A DNA stretch of 64,000 bases from positions 33,186-97,185 of the forward strand of contig JADZAI010000086.1 of assembly GCA_020852655.1 (NCBI GenBank). Direction: 5' to 3'. The position numbers and the translations under genes are program-made. Of the stretch, positions 20,757-30,530 are shown piece after piece. The DNA is from Alphaproteobacteria bacterium (GTDB lineage Bacteria; Pseudomonadota; Alphaproteobacteria; Micropepsales; Micropepsaceae). Within the stretch, counting starts at the first letter, position 1. The number at the start of each line of letters is the position of its first letter. The notes under the pieces are model-generated. The model was not told the origin of the DNA and made no database searches. It worked only from the letters and a program-made list of their open reading frames with translations.

Positions 20757-22235
20757 CTAATTGCCGAGGCGGATCGCCGCAAAGCTGAGATCGCCGCCGC
20801 GATTGAGCAGGAAGAGCACGACGCGGCCGTCGGCCTTGATCGCCTCGCCGACCTTGTCGGCGACCGCCTGGGGCGTCGAGACCTCCTGCTGCGCGACCTC
20901 AAGGATCACGTCGCCGACGCGGATGCGATTCTCGGCCGCCGCCGCCCCGGCCGGGCTGTCCTGGGCGATCTCGGTGATGACGACGCCCTGGACGTCGGTA
21001 CCGATCTTGAACCGCTCGCGCAGCGAGTCGCTCATCTCCGCGACCGTCATCCCGAGCGCGTCGATGTGGACCGAGCCCTGCTGCTCTGCGGGCTTGTCGG
21101 GCGTCTGCGGGCTCTCGCCGCCTGTGCTGCCACCGTCCGTCGCCGAACGCTCGAAGTCTTCGAGCCGGCCGAGCGTGATGGTGAGCGCCATCGACCGGCG
21201 ATCGCGCCACACCTCGATCGGGACCGCCTTGCCGATCTCCGATTCCGCGACCACCCGCGGCAGAGACCGGCTGTCCTTCACCTCGCGCCCGTCGAACGAC
21301 AGGATCACATCCTGCGGCTGAATGCCGGCCGCAGCAGCCGGACCGCCCGGCGTGGTTTCGGCGACCAGCGCACCGCGCGCCCGGTCGAGGCCGAGGCTTT
21401 CCGCCAGTTCCGGGGTGACGGTCTGGATGCGGACGCCGATCCAGCCCCGGCGCGTTTCCCCGAACTGGACGAGCTGGTCGACCGTGCGCTTCACGATCGA
21501 AGACGGAATCGCGAAGCCGATCCCGATCGAGCCGCCCGACGGCGAGATGATCGCCGAGTTCACGCCGATCACGTTGCCGTCCATGTCGAACAGCGGCCCG
21601 CCGGAGTTGCCGCGGTTGATGGCGGCGTCGGTCTGGATGAAATCGTCATAGGGCCCGGAGTCGATGACCCTGTTGCGGGCGGAAACGATGCCGGCCGTCA
21701 CCGTGCCGCCGAGGCCGAACGGATTGCCGATCGCCATGACCCAGTCACCCACCTTCAGCGCGCCGGAGTCGCCGAAATTGACATAGGGCAGCGGACCGCT
21801 TGCCTTCACGCGCAACACCGCAAGGTCGGTCTTGTCGTCTTTGCCGACGATCTCCGCCGGCAGGCTGCGCCCGTCGGGAAAATTGACCGTGACTTCGTCG
21901 GCGCCTTCGATGACGTGGTTGTTCGTGACGATGATGCCGCCGGCGTCGATCACGAAGCCCGATCCCAGCGAGGTGACCTGGCTCGAGCCTTCCTTCTGCT
22001 GCTGGTCGTAATAGTCCTTGAACATCTCCTCATAGGGAGAGCCGGGCGGAAACTGCGGCATCTGATCGAGGTCTTCGCGCTCGATCTTCTGGCTCGTCGA
22101 AATGTTCACGACCGCCGGCGACAGCCGCTCGGCCAGTTCGGAGAAGCTGTCGGGGGCCGGCTTGGCCGACGCGGCGGGGGCCGCACCGAGGATGAGGGCG
22201 AGCGCCAGGTTCCTTGCATGCCGCACTACAGACAA
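20757..22235 (-). CDS. DegP/HtrA-type (Do family) periplasmic serine protease
   Basis: 492 residues with a signal peptide (MSVVRHARNLALALILG, cleavage near ASA). It has a trypsin-like domain with His in TNNHVIEG, Asp in KTDLAVLRV and Ser in NRGNSGGPLF, followed by two PDZ domains (about 280-370 and 400-485). It degrades or chaperones misfolded envelope proteins. It lies directly downstream of hflK-hflC, an arrangement frequent in Alphaproteobacteria. Whether it is best called degP or degQ cannot be settled. Confidence 0.96.
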   Translation of the reverse strand: MSVVRHARNLALALILGAAPAASAKPAPDSFSELAERLSPAVVNISTSQKIEREDLDQMPQFPPGSPYEEMFKDYYDQQQKEGSSQVTSLGSGFVIDAGGIIVTNNHVIEGADEVTVNFPDGRSLPAEIVGKDDKTDLAVLRVKASGPLPYVNFGDSGALKVGDWVMAIGNPFGLGGTVTAGIVSARNRVIDSGPYDDFIQTDAAINRGNSGGPLFDMDGNVIGVNSAIISPSGGSIGIGFAIPSSIVKRTVDQLVQFGETRRGWIGVRIQTVTPELAESLGLDRARGALVAETTPGGPAAAAGIQPQDVILSFDGREVKDSRSLPRVVAESEIGKAVPIEVWRDRRSMALTITLGRLEDFERSATDGGSTGGESPQTPDKPAEQQGSVHIDALGMTVAEMSDSLRERFKIGTDVQGVVITEIAQDSPAGAAAAENRIRVGDVILEVAQQEVSTPQAVADKVGEAIKADGRVVLFLLNRGGDLSFAAIRLGN

Positions 22236-22327
22236 GGCTAGACCTCCTTACGCCATCAAGCCGCGTTCGTACCGGAACACGGAATGATGATCACATTGGG
22301 GCAGACGATCCCAACGCTTCCAGCCGC

Positions 22328-23203
22328 CTATTGCGGCTGGCCGCGGCCGGGGCCGGTCTTGAAATACGAGAAGAACTTGCTGTCCGGGGACAATACCATC
22401 GTCGTGTTCGAACCTGACATGGACGCGGCATAAGCCTGCATCGAGCGGTAGAACTCGAAGAAGCCCGGATCGCGCGAGAAGGCGTCTGCGAAAATCTTGT
22501 TGCGCACGCTTTCGCCCTGCCCCCGCAAGATGCTCGCTTCCTTGGTCGCATTGGCCTCGATGATCGTAGCCTGCCGATCCGCATCTGCCGTGATCTCCTG
22601 CCCAAGCTGACTGCCTTTCGCGCGGATGTCGGCGGCCTCGCGCTGGCGGTCCGTCTGCATGCGCTTGAAGATGGCCTCGCTATTTGCCTGCGGCAGGTCG
22701 GCCTTGCGAATGCGGACGTCGACGACCTCGATGCCGAGACCTTTGGCCTCCTGATTGGTCTCATCGCGGATGATGTGCATCAACTCGGCGCGCTGCGAGG
22801 ACAGAACAGCCTGAAAGGAGCGCCCGGCGAGCGTAACGCGAATGTTCGAGTTCAAGATCGCCCCGAGCCGGAGGTCCGCATTCTCCTTGTTGTTGACCGT
22901 CTGATAGAATTTCAGCGGATCAACGATGCGATATCGCGCAAAGGCGTCGACCACGAGGCGCTTCTGATCCGATGACGTCACCTCGGCCGACTCCGCGTCC
23001 AGGTCCAAGACGCGCTTCTCGAACTTGATGACCGATTGCCAAGGCAAATAAACGTTCAGTCCGGCCTGGGTAATCACCCTCTTCGGCGAGCCGAACTCAA
23101 CGACCAAAGCCTGCTCCGTCTGGTCAACCGTGAAGAAGATGAAATTCCATGCCAACAGAAGCCCGGCGACAACGACGCCAAGGGCGATTGTGATCGCGCG
23201 CAT
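22328..23203 (-). CDS. hflC: HflC, FtsH protease modulator
   Basis: 291 residues with an N-terminal membrane helix (ITIALGVVVAGLLLAWNF) and an SPFH/band-7 domain, including DVRIRKADLP and FKRMQTDRQREA. It forms the large HflKC cage around FtsH at the inner membrane. Its start overlaps the hflK stop by one base at 23203, so the two are translationally coupled. Confidence 0.97.
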   Translation of the reverse strand: MRAITIALGVVVAGLLLAWNFIFFTVDQTEQALVVEFGSPKRVITQAGLNVYLPWQSVIKFEKRVLDLDAESAEVTSSDQKRLVVDAFARYRIVDPLKFYQTVNNKENADLRLGAILNSNIRVTLAGRSFQAVLSSQRAELMHIIRDETNQEAKGLGIEVVDVRIRKADLPQANSEAIFKRMQTDRQREAADIRAKGSQLGQEITADADRQATIIEANATKEASILRGQGESVRNKIFADAFSRDPGFFEFYRSMQAYAASMSGSNTTMVLSPDSKFFSYFKTGPGRGQPQ

Positions 23204-24351
23204 CAGCGGCCTCCTGCCGGGGTTTGAGGGCCGGAAGATTCCGGCGCGGGATTGGAGCGCAAGCTGTCCAAAGGCAAGTATGGCACGACACCACTGCCGT
23301 TGGCGCCTTCGTCGATGATGATCTTGTTGGTGCCGCGCAGAACGTTCTCCATCGTTTCGAGATAGATGCGCTCGCGCGTGACGTCGGGCGCCAGCTTGTA
23401 TTGTTCGTACACGGAGAGGAAGCGTTGCGCTTCGCCCTGCGCTTCTGCCTCCGTCTGAGCCTTGTAGGCCTCCGCATCCTGCTTGATCTGGGCCGCGCGA
23501 CCGTAGGCGCTTGGCACTGTCTTGTTGCGATACGTCTCAGCCTCGTTGCGCGCCCGCTCAGCGTCGGCCTTCGCGGCCTGGACATCGCGGAAAGCCGCAA
23601 TCACCGCGCCCGGCACGCGAACGTCCTGAAGATTGAGCTGAACGATCGTGACGCCGGTTCCGTATGCATCGAGTATCGACTGCATAAGCTGTTGCACTTC
23701 GACCGGAATCTTCGGGCGATCCTCCGTGAGAATACGCTGCTGATTGCTGCGGCCGATGACTTCGCGCATCGCCGACTCGGCGACCGCGCTGATCGTTCCT
23801 TCGACGTTCTCGACATTGAACAGATAGGCGGGCGCATCGCTGATCACCCATTGCACGGTGAATTCCACATGCAGAAGGTTCTCATCGCCCGTCAGGATCA
23901 GGCTTTCATTCTGACCGGTGCGGTCCCGGCCGGTTTCAGCCTCGAACCCGATATTGATCTGGTTCTGCGATGTGACCTTCGGTGTCTCCACGCTTTCGAT
24001 CGGCCACGGCAGCCGATAGTTGATGCCCGGCCCTGTCTGGCGGCTGTAAGCGCCGAAGGTCTTCACAATCCCCTGCTCGTCGGCATTGACCATGTAGATG
24101 CCCGAGGCGAGCCAGGCGATCAGAGCAACGACGACAACAATTATGATGCCCCGCGGGCCGATGCTGCCGCCGGGCATGACCTGGCGCATGCGTTCCTGGC
24201 CCTTGCGGATCAGGTCTTCGAGGTTGGGCGGCTGATTCCCGCCGCCGCCATTGCCGCCGCGATTTCCGCCGCCGCCACCCCATGGTCCGCGGCCGCCGCC
24301 CTTGTTGCCGCCTCCGCCCCACGGACCGTCAGAGTTGTTTTGCCACGGCAT
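23203..24351 (-). CDS. hflK: HflK, FtsH protease modulator
   Basis: 382 residues. The Gly/Asn-rich N-terminus (GGGGNKGGGRGPWGGGG) typical of HflK precedes a membrane helix (IIIVVVVALIAWLASGIYMV) and an SPFH domain ending in a coiled coil (ERARNEAETYRNKTVP). It forms the hflK-hflC-protease operon. The divergent mrp gene starts 127 bp away. Confidence 0.97.
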   Translation of the reverse strand: MPWQNNSDGPWGGGGNKGGGRGPWGGGGGNRGGNGGGGNQPPNLEDLIRKGQERMRQVMPGGSIGPRGIIIVVVVALIAWLASGIYMVNADEQGIVKTFGAYSRQTGPGINYRLPWPIESVETPKVTSQNQINIGFEAETGRDRTGQNESLILTGDENLLHVEFTVQWVISDAPAYLFNVENVEGTISAVAESAMREVIGRSNQQRILTEDRPKIPVEVQQLMQSILDAYGTGVTIVQLNLQDVRVPGAVIAAFRDVQAAKADAERARNEAETYRNKTVPSAYGRAAQIKQDAEAYKAQTEAEAQGEAQRFLSVYEQYKLAPDVTRERIYLETMENVLRGTNKIIIDEGANGSGVVPYLPLDSLRSNPAPESSGPQTPAGGR

Positions 24352-24478
24352 TCAAAGAATCCCTCCGCGCCCAAGGACCGGTGCGACAGACTGGCGCAGC
24401 CGGTGGCGAGGCGCGTATATCCGACGCGTAACCTCTGAAATCAAGTCGCAGCCGCCCCAACGCGGCGATCCCCAGGCC

Positions 24479-25582
24479 ATGATCAAACCGACAAAAGACG
24501 CGGCAATAGCAGCACTTAACCGTGTTCGAGACCCCGCAAGCGGTCGCGGACTCCACGACGCCGGACTCGTGCAAGGGCTCGCGATCAAGGACGATCGGAT
24601 CGCATTCATGATCGAAGTCGCGCCCGCCGACGTCGGGCGTTACGCCGGTGTGCGCGATCAGGCCGAAGCCGCGGTGCGCAGGCTCTCCGGCGTCAGCGGC
24701 GTCACCGCCGTGCTGACCGCCCATGGCGAGGGGGCACAGGCACCCAAGACGCCGGCGGCACAGGCGCGGCCGCACAGCCAGGGCATACCCGGCGTGAAGG
24801 CGATCATTGCCGTCGCCAGCGGGAAGGGCGGCGTCGGCAAATCGACGGTCGCGGTGAACCTCGCTTTGGCGCTGACCCGGCTCGGCAAACGCGTCGGCCT
24901 GATGGATGCCGACATCTACGGGCCGTCGGTGCCGCAGCTTCTGGGCCTGACCGGCCGGCCGCAATCCAAGGACGGCAAGATCCTGGAGCCGATGCAGCGC
25001 CATGGGCTGAAGGCGATGTCGATCGGCCTGCTGCTCAGCCGCGACGCGCCCGCGGTATGGCGCGGACCGGTCGCGACGGGGGCGCTGAACCAGCTCCTGA
25101 CGCAGGTCGCCTGGGGCGAGCTCGACGTGCTGCTGATCGACATGCCGCCCGGCACCGGCGACATCCATCTCAGCGTCGCGCAGCGTGTCGCGCTGGCCGG
25201 CGCGGTCATCGTGTCGACGCCGCAGGACATCGCACTGCTCGACGCCCGCCGCGGCATCGCGATGTTCCGCAAGGTCGAGGTGCCGATCCTCGGCATCGTC
25301 GAGAACATGAGCACCTACATCTGCCCCAATTGCGGCCATGAGGAGCATCTGTTCGGGCATGGCGGGGCGCGGGCGACGGCGGCGGAGCTGGGCACGCCGT
25401 TTCTCGGGGAAATCCCGCTGCATCTCTCGATCCGCGAAGGATCGGACGAAGGCACGCCTGTGACGATCACCGCGCCGGACAGTCCACAGGCCAAGGCCTT
25501 CATGGCCGTGGCGGAGCGTGTCGCGGCCCAGCTCGAGGCCGGTCCGGTCAACAAGCCGGCGCCGCGGATCGTGTTCGTTTAA
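24479..25582 (+). CDS. Mrp/NBP35-type iron-sulfur cluster carrier ATPase
   Basis: ATG at 24479 gives 367 residues; the track's longer N-terminus is antisense to hflK and spurious. An N-terminal MIP18/FSCA (DUF59) domain at residues 1-90 is followed by a P-loop ATPase with GKGGVGKST, DADIYGPSVPQLLG, and the CPNC cluster-binding cysteines. It transfers Fe-S clusters to apoproteins (ApbC-like). The 3' end overlaps the convergent GFA gene by 4 nt. Confidence 0.95.
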   Translation: MIKPTKDAAIAALNRVRDPASGRGLHDAGLVQGLAIKDDRIAFMIEVAPADVGRYAGVRDQAEAAVRRLSGVSGVTAVLTAHGEGAQAPKTPAAQARPHSQGIPGVKAIIAVASGKGGVGKSTVAVNLALALTRLGKRVGLMDADIYGPSVPQLLGLTGRPQSKDGKILEPMQRHGLKAMSIGLLLSRDAPAVWRGPVATGALNQLLTQVAWGELDVLLIDMPPGTGDIHLSVAQRVALAGAVIVSTPQDIALLDARRGIAMFRKVEVPILGIVENMSTYICPNCGHEEHLFGHGGARATAAELGTPFLGEIPLHLSIREGSDEGTPVTITAPDSPQAKAFMAVAERVAAQLEAGPVNKPAPRIVFV

Positions 25583-25968
25583 CTCCTTTCGCCCGCGGCG
25601 TGGACATCGAGCCAGGGCAAGCGCTCTTCGATAAACGAATGCCCGGTCGGCACGACGCTCTCCGGATGGTCGAAGACGCCGAGGTGGAAGTGAACTTCGG
25701 TCGGCCAGCGCTCGCCTTCGTAGGTCAGTGCCGAGCCGCAACGGCCGCAGAAGCCGCGGCGGACGCCGGGTGACGACGAGAAGGCGGTGAAGCCGTCGCC
25801 GGTGATGGCGACGCGGTCGCGCTCGTAGCCGGCATAGGCCGAGACCGGGGCGCCGGTGTGGCGGCGGCACGAGCTGCAATGACAAAAGGCGACCCACTTG
25901 GGGTCGCCTTCCGCCCGGAAGCGCACGGCCCCGCAAAGGCAACCGCCCTCGCGGACCGGCGGCGTCAT
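25579..25968 (-). CDS. GFA-family zinc-binding protein
   Basis: ATG at 25968, overlapping the upstream gene's stop (ATGA), gives 129 residues. Three Cys clusters match the glutathione-dependent formaldehyde-activating (GFA) fold: GGCLCGAVRF, FCHCSSCRRHTG and FCGRCGSAL. Most such proteins have no proven substrate, so formaldehyde activation should not be assumed. It is co-transcribed with the SMP-30-like gene. Confidence 0.9.
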   Translation of the reverse strand: MTPPVREGGCLCGAVRFRAEGDPKWVAFCHCSSCRRHTGAPVSAYAGYERDRVAITGDGFTAFSSSPGVRRGFCGRCGSALTYEGERWPTEVHFHLGVFDHPESVVPTGHSFIEERLPWLDVHAAGERS

Positions 25969-26885
25969 GCGTTGAAGTTCAGCTTCAGGCCGGCGCTGTG
26001 CCATGGCATCGAGATGAGCAGGCCGCGGCCCGAGACGGTGATCCACGCCGTCTTCATGCCCTTGCCGCCGAACGCGATGTTGGTGACCAGCGGGTCCTTG
26101 TACTGGGCGAGCGAGGTGAACTTGACCTTGCCCTTCGGCGAGATGGTGGTGATGCCGCCATTGACCAGCGTCGCGACACAGACATCGCCGTTGGCCTGCA
26201 CGGCCAGCGAGTCATAGAGCGCATAGCCGGGCGTCTGGCCGACATAGACGCCGCCGGGCAGCAGTCCTGCCCCTTTCGCGAGCTGGCCCGGCTTGCCGAT
26301 CGTCGCGCCGAAAAGGCGGCCCGAGAAGGTTTCGGCGTAATAGACGGTCTTCTCGTCCGGCGAGAGGCCGACGCCGTTGGGGCCGTTGAGCTGATGGATG
26401 GCGCAGGAGATGTGGCTGCCGTCGGGCTTGGCGTAATAGAGCGCGCCGTGCACGCGGTGGTCATGCGTCGACTTGGCGTGGTCGGTGAACCAGAAGCCGC
26501 CCTGCTTGTCGAAGACGAGGTCGTTCGGGCCGGACAGCGGCCTGCCGTCGCAGTGGGTGTAAAGTGTGTCGACCTTGCCGGTGGCGATGTCGACGCGCTG
26601 GATCGAGCCGCCCTTGTAGTCCTCGGCCTGGTGGCCCGGCAGGTTCACGCCCTGCGCCTTCGACCACGAGAAGCCGCCGTTGTTGCAGATGTAGAGCGCG
26701 CCGTCCGGGCCGATCGCGGCGCCGTTCGGGCCGCCGCCGACATGGGCGACGCGCTTCTTCTTGCCGTTGGGCAGGACGCGCGTGACGTCGCCCGACATGA
26801 TCTCGACGACGATGACCGAGCCGTCTTCCATGACGACGGGGCCTTCCGGAAACTTCAAACCCTTGGCGACTTCGGTAATGGCCAT
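25965..26885 (-). CDS. SMP-30/gluconolactonase/LRE family protein
   Basis: 306 residues with the six-bladed propeller signatures: GLKFPEGPVVMEDGSV at the N-terminus (metal-ligand Glu), GPNGAAIGPDGALYICNNGG, GPNDLVFDKQGGFWFTD and LNGPNGVGLSPDEK. Family enzymes hydrolyse sugar lactones or related esters with a divalent metal. No signal peptide. It is the first gene of a pair with the GFA gene. The substrate is unknown. Confidence 0.88.
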   Translation of the reverse strand: MAITEVAKGLKFPEGPVVMEDGSVIVVEIMSGDVTRVLPNGKKKRVAHVGGGPNGAAIGPDGALYICNNGGFSWSKAQGVNLPGHQAEDYKGGSIQRVDIATGKVDTLYTHCDGRPLSGPNDLVFDKQGGFWFTDHAKSTHDHRVHGALYYAKPDGSHISCAIHQLNGPNGVGLSPDEKTVYYAETFSGRLFGATIGKPGQLAKGAGLLPGGVYVGQTPGYALYDSLAVQANGDVCVATLVNGGITTISPKGKVKFTSLAQYKDPLVTNIAFGGKGMKTAWITVSGRGLLISMPWHSAGLKLNFNA

Positions 26886-26981
26886 CCCTGCTTCTCTCCC
26901 AATGTTTGTAGCGCTCTAGAGAATTCGGAGACGCACCCTAGCTGCCCCTCGAAACCTTGCAACACGGGAGTTGGCAGCGCC

Positions 26982-27473
26982 CTAGACCCGCTCCAGCACG
27001 CGGAAGGTGAAACCGGGTAGCTTGTCGCCGAGCGAGGGGTGGGATTGGACGAAGGTTTGCTTCCATTCGTCCATGGCGAAGGGCGGCAGGAAGGCGTCGC
27101 CCTCAGGGCTGAGGCCGACATTGGTGAGGTAGATCTTCGTCAGGCGCGGCATGGCGAGGGCGTAGATCTCGGCGCCGCCGACCACCACGGTCTCGGGGGC
27201 GTCGCCGGCGGCGGCGATGGCGGCGTCGAGGCTGTGCACGACGACGGCGCCCTCGGCGCGCCATGCGAGATCGCGGGTGATGACGATGTTGGTGCGGTCG
27301 GGCAGCGGCTTCTTCTGGAAGCTCTCATAGGTCTTGCGGCCGGCGATGATCGGCTTGCCGAGCGTGTTCTGGCGGAACCAACGCATGTCTTCCGGGATGC
27401 GCCAGGGCAGCGTGCCCTTGTTGCCGATGACTCCATTATTGGCGACCGCAACGATCGCAGAGAGAATGGTCAT
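26982..27473 (-). CDS. folA: Dihydrofolate reductase
   Basis: ATG at 27473 gives 163 residues; the longer track ORF is spurious upstream. Chromosomal DHFR motifs are AVANNGVIGNKGTLPWRIPEDM, IAGRKTYES, and VVVGGAEIYALAMP. It regenerates tetrahydrofolate, which ThyA (two genes upstream in the same operon) oxidises. It overlaps the GNAT stop at 27470, giving the order thyA-GNAT-folA. Confidence 0.96.
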   Translation of the reverse strand: MTILSAIVAVANNGVIGNKGTLPWRIPEDMRWFRQNTLGKPIIAGRKTYESFQKKPLPDRTNIVITRDLAWRAEGAVVVHSLDAAIAAAGDAPETVVVGGAEIYALAMPRLTKIYLTNVGLSPEGDAFLPPFAMDEWKQTFVQSHPSLGDKLPGFTFRVLERV

Positions 27474-27952
27474 GCGCCCTCCGCCAGCTTCTGCATGGGT
27501 TCGCCGGTGAGGCGGAAAACCGTCCACTCGTCCTGAGGGACGGCGCCGATCGATTGGTAGAAGCCGATGGACGGCGCGTTCCAGTTCAGCACCCACCACT
27601 GGACCATGCAGAGGCCCTCCGCGACGGCGCGCCGGGCGAGGTTCGCGAGCAGCGCCTTGCCGATGCCGTGGCCGCGCAGATGCGGCTCGACGAAGAGGTC
27701 TTCGAGATAGATGCCGGGGCGACTGGCGAAGGTGGAGAAATTGTAGAACCAGAAGGCGAAGCCGGCGGGCTGGCCCTCCCATTCCGCGATGTCGCACCAG
27801 GCGTGCGGCTGCGGGCCGAAGAGGTATTTGGTGAGGTTGGCTCCTGTGGCCCGAACCTGGTGCGAGAGCTTCTCGTAGTCGGCGAGCGCCGCGATGAAGT
27901 GGAGGATCAGCTCTTCGTCGCCCGCGACGGCAGGGCGGATGACGAGCGTCAC
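27470..27952 (-). CDS. GNAT-family N-acetyltransferase
   Basis: 160 residues from a GTG start at 27952 that overlaps the thyA stop (GTGTGA). The acetyl-CoA loop is [18 protein letters not shown], preceded by [11 protein letters not shown]-terminal [17 protein letters not shown] is typical of diamine/spermidine N-acetyltransferase-like (SSAT) GNATs. The substrate is uncertain. Insertion between thyA and folA suggests only co-expression. Confidence 0.88.
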   Translation of the reverse strand: MTLVIRPAVAGDEELILHFIAALADYEKLSHQVRATGANLTKYLFGPQPHAWCDIAEWEGQPAGFAFWFYNFSTFASRPGIYLEDLFVEPHLRGHGIGKALLANLARRAVAEGLCMVQWWVLNWNAPSIGFYQSIGAVPQDEWTVFRLTGEPMQKLAEGA

Positions 27953-28743
27953 ACCGCCACCGGGGCGGCGATGTGGGGGTGGGCTTGGTAGTTTTCGAGT
28001 TTGAAGTCTTCGTATCGGAAGGCGAAGAGATCGGTCACCGCCGCGTTGATCCGCATCGTCGGCAGCGGCTTGGGGGCGCGGCTGAGCTGGAGCGCCGCCT
28101 GTTCCAGGTGGTTGGCGTAGAGATGCGCATCGCCCAGCGTATGGATGAACTCGCCGGGCTTGAGGCCCGTCACCTGCGCCAGCATCAGCGTCAGCAGCGC
28201 ATAGGAGGCGATGTTGAAGGGTACGCCGAGGAAGATGTCGGCCGAGCGCTGGTAGAGCTGGCAGGAAAGCCGGCCCTCGGCGACGTAGAACTGGAACAGG
28301 CAGTGACAGGGCGGCAGCGCCATGCGGTCGACATCGGCCGGGTTCCAGGCCGTGACGATCAGCCGGCGCGAGTCGGGCGAGCGGCGGATCATGTCGACGA
28401 GGTTGGCGATCTGGTCGATCGTGCCGCCGTCGCGGGCCGGCCAGGAGCGCCACTGGTGGCCGTAGACCGGGCCGAGGTCGCCGTTCGCGTCGGCCCACTC
28501 GTCCCAGATGCCGACGCCGTTGGCCTTCAGATAGGCGATGTTGGTGTCGCCTTTCAGGAACCAGAGGAGCTCGTGGACGATGCTCTTGAGGTGCACCTTC
28601 TTGGTCGTGACAAGGGGAAAGCCTTCGGCCAGGTCGAAGCGCATCTGATGGCCGAAGACCGAGAGCGTGCCGGTTCCGGTGCGGTCGGTCTTCTTCGTGC
28701 CGGTCTTGAGGACCAGCTCCATCAGGTCGAGATATTGGCGCAT
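27949..28743 (-). CDS. thyA: Thymidylate synthase
   Basis: ATG at 28743 ([15 protein letters not shown]) gives 264 residues, the same length as E. coli ThyA. The track start at 28962 adds an implausible basic extension. Catalytic Cys is in [12 protein letters not shown], and the folate/dUMP residues are in [18 protein letters not shown] and [10 protein letters not shown]. It converts dUMP to dTMP, producing dihydrofolate recycled by FolA from the same operon. Confidence 0.97.
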   Translation of the reverse strand: MRQYLDLMELVLKTGTKKTDRTGTGTLSVFGHQMRFDLAEGFPLVTTKKVHLKSIVHELLWFLKGDTNIAYLKANGVGIWDEWADANGDLGPVYGHQWRSWPARDGGTIDQIANLVDMIRRSPDSRRLIVTAWNPADVDRMALPPCHCLFQFYVAEGRLSCQLYQRSADIFLGVPFNIASYALLTLMLAQVTGLKPGEFIHTLGDAHLYANHLEQAALQLSRAPKPLPTMRINAAVTDLFAFRYEDFKLENYQAHPHIAAPVAV

Positions 28744-29089
28744 GGCGGCGATGTGATTCCCTACGCTCATTCTAGCGCGCCAGGCCAGCCTATTTCCGGG
28801 CCGGGCATTCGTTTTCCACTTTTTCCCTTTTTCCGAATCCGGCGATGGGTTCGAATGAGAGGAACCTTGTAAGAAACGGCGGATCTCCGGGACCGGGCGG
28901 CCTATTCGAATGCCGCGATCCTTTTGCCCCGCACCGCACCTGTGGATAAGTCCTTCCCTCACACCCCTCGCACTACCCAGACATATGTCTCATATATAGG
29001 ATCATAATCCAGAAGGCAAGTGACGCTGCGGCATCGTGCACGGCGTCGCGCGCCATGCGATGCAGCGCCGGAACACATATGGTCCCCCA
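28744..29089. other. Divergent intergenic region, thyA operon / thioesterase gene
   Basis: 346 bp without a supported gene. The stretch 28979-29015 is clearly AT-richer than its surroundings (ACATATGTCTCATATATAGGATCATAA) and probably holds promoter elements. It includes the perfect 12-bp palindrome AGACATATGTCT at 28979-28990. Confidence 0.5.
28979..28990. promoter_or_regulatory. Perfect 12-bp palindrome AGACATATGTCT, possible operator
   Basis: It lies in the AT-rich part of the divergent region, about 100 bp upstream of the thioesterase-like gene and beside TATATA-like sequence. It could be a dimeric-repressor site. No cognate regulator is adjacent. Confidence 0.35.
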
Positions 29090-29869
29090 ATGGATTACGC
29101 CTACGAACTGGACGGCGATGTCGCCTTCCCGACGCCCTATACGGCCGGCCCGTGGGGGCCGATGCAGCATGGCGGGGCGCCCGGTTCGCTGATCGCGCGG
29201 ACGGCGGAGATGACGCCGTCGCTGGTGCCGATGCGCATCGCCCGCCTCACGATCGACCTGATGCGCGCCGTGCCCATCGCGCCGCTGAAGATCGACTGCC
29301 GGATCGTGCGCGAGGGCAAGAAGCTCCAGCTTCTCCAGATCAACTTGCTGGCCGACGGGGTCGCGGTGACGCGGGCGAGCGTGCTGCGGCTGGCGAAGAC
29401 GGATACGCCGCTGCCGCCGGAGGCGGTGGCGCCGCCGATCGACCTGCCGCCGCCTGAGGCCGGTGTGTCGCCGCAGTTCCGGCTCGGCCGGTCGACGGTC
29501 ACCTTCAACGAGGGGCTGGAGACGCGCTTCGTCGGCGGGAAACTGGGCGAGCCGGGACGCGCCTCGCTCTGGCACCGCTTCCACATGCCGGTGATCAAGG
29601 GCGAGGAGCTGCTGCCCGCGATGCGCGCCGCCATCACCAGCGACTATTGCAACGGCACCTCGTCATTCCTCGATTTCAACGCCTGGACCTTCATCAACGC
29701 CGACCTCCAGGTGAACCTGGCGCGCGACCCGATCGGCGAGTGGATCCTGCTCGACGCCGAGACCTTTCCCGGCCCCTATGGCGGCGGCCACGCCTTCGCG
29801 CGGCTGGGCGACCGGCATGGCTGGTTCGGCCGGGCGGGCCAGAGCGTGATCTTCGAACGGCGAAAATAA
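29090..29869 (+). CDS. Acyl-CoA thioesterase-like (TesB-type double hot-dog) protein
   Basis: ATG at 29090 (MDYAYELDGDVAF) gives 259 residues. The layout fits the TesB-like thioesterase family: GPWGPMQHGGAPGSLIAR for the first hot-dog helix, RIARLTIDLMRAVPI, then a second half with SDYCNGTSSFLDFNAWTFINADL and GGGHAFARLGDRHGWFGRAGQSV. These hydrolyse acyl-CoAs; the acyl specificity is unknown. Monocistronic, convergent with gmk. Confidence 0.8.
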   Translation: MDYAYELDGDVAFPTPYTAGPWGPMQHGGAPGSLIARTAEMTPSLVPMRIARLTIDLMRAVPIAPLKIDCRIVREGKKLQLLQINLLADGVAVTRASVLRLAKTDTPLPPEAVAPPIDLPPPEAGVSPQFRLGRSTVTFNEGLETRFVGGKLGEPGRASLWHRFHMPVIKGEELLPAMRAAITSDYCNGTSSFLDFNAWTFINADLQVNLARDPIGEWILLDAETFPGPYGGGHAFARLGDRHGWFGRAGQSVIFERRK

Positions 29870-29888
29870 CGGGCCGCCGGGCGCCCGC

Positions 29889-30530
29889 TTATTCGGCCAT
29901 CAGGCCGGCGACGAAGGCAGCGAGGCCCGGCTGGCGGTGCCGGCGCAGGCGTTCGGCCGCGATGATGTCGTGCGCTTCCTGAAGCGCGCGCTCCAGGAAG
30001 TCGTTGACGATGACGTAGTCGTATTCGGCCCAGTGGCTCATCTCGTCATTGGCCTGCGCCATGCGCCGGGCGACGGTGGCGCCGTCGTCGGTGCCGCGCT
30101 TTGTGAGCCGCTCCAGCAACTGCGCCTTGGCCGGCGGCAGGATAAAGATCGTGACGATGTCCGTCCCGGAGGACTCGCGGAGCTGACGGGCGCCCTGCCA
30201 GTCGACGTCGAAGACGACGTCATAGCCTTCGGCGAAGGCGCTCTCCACATAGCCGCGCGGACTGCCATAGGACTTGCCGAAGACGCCGGCATGCTCAAGG
30301 AAGCCGCCGGCCCTGGCGTGGGCGTCGAACTTCGCCTGGTCGACGAAGGTATAGTCTTGGCCGTCGATCTCGCCCTGGCGCATCGGGCGCGTCGTCCACG
30401 AGACGGAGAGACGGAGTAGCGGGTCGAGATTCAGCAACCGGCGCGTGATCGAGGTCTTCCCGGCCCCCGAGGGGCTCGAGAAGGCGATCATCATGGGACG
30501 TCGCTTCAGCTCAACCAAGGCCCGCGTCAC
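29889..30530 (-). CDS. gmk: Guanylate kinase
   Basis: A GTG start at 30530 overlapping the yicC stop (GTGA) gives 213 residues (VTRALVELKRRPMMIAFSS). The P-loop is SSPSGAGKTS. GMP-binding residues are in SWTTRPMRQGEIDGQDYTFV, with DVDWQGARQL and the lid RMAQANDEM. The track's ATG at 30623 would overlap yicC by nearly 100 bp. It phosphorylates GMP to GDP. Confidence 0.96.
   Translation of the reverse strand: MTRALVELKRRPMMIAFSSPSGAGKTSITRRLLNLDPLLRLSVSWTTRPMRQGEIDGQDYTFVDQAKFDAHARAGGFLEHAGVFGKSYGSPRGYVESAFAEGYDVVFDVDWQGARQLRESSGTDIVTIFILPPAKAQLLERLTKRGTDDGATVARRMAQANDEMSHWAEYDYVIVNDFLERALQEAHDIIAAERLRRHRQPGLAAFVAGLMAE

Noticed and set aside
23936-24322. Gly/Asn-rich repeats at the hflK start as a tandem repeat or CRISPR-like array
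   Set aside because: They are codon-level repeats of the normal HflK Gly-rich N-terminus with no spacers.
24329-25942. 537-aa minus-strand ORF opposite mrp
   Set aside because: Arg/His/Asp-rich composition with no motif; shadow of the Mrp reading frame in GC-rich DNA.
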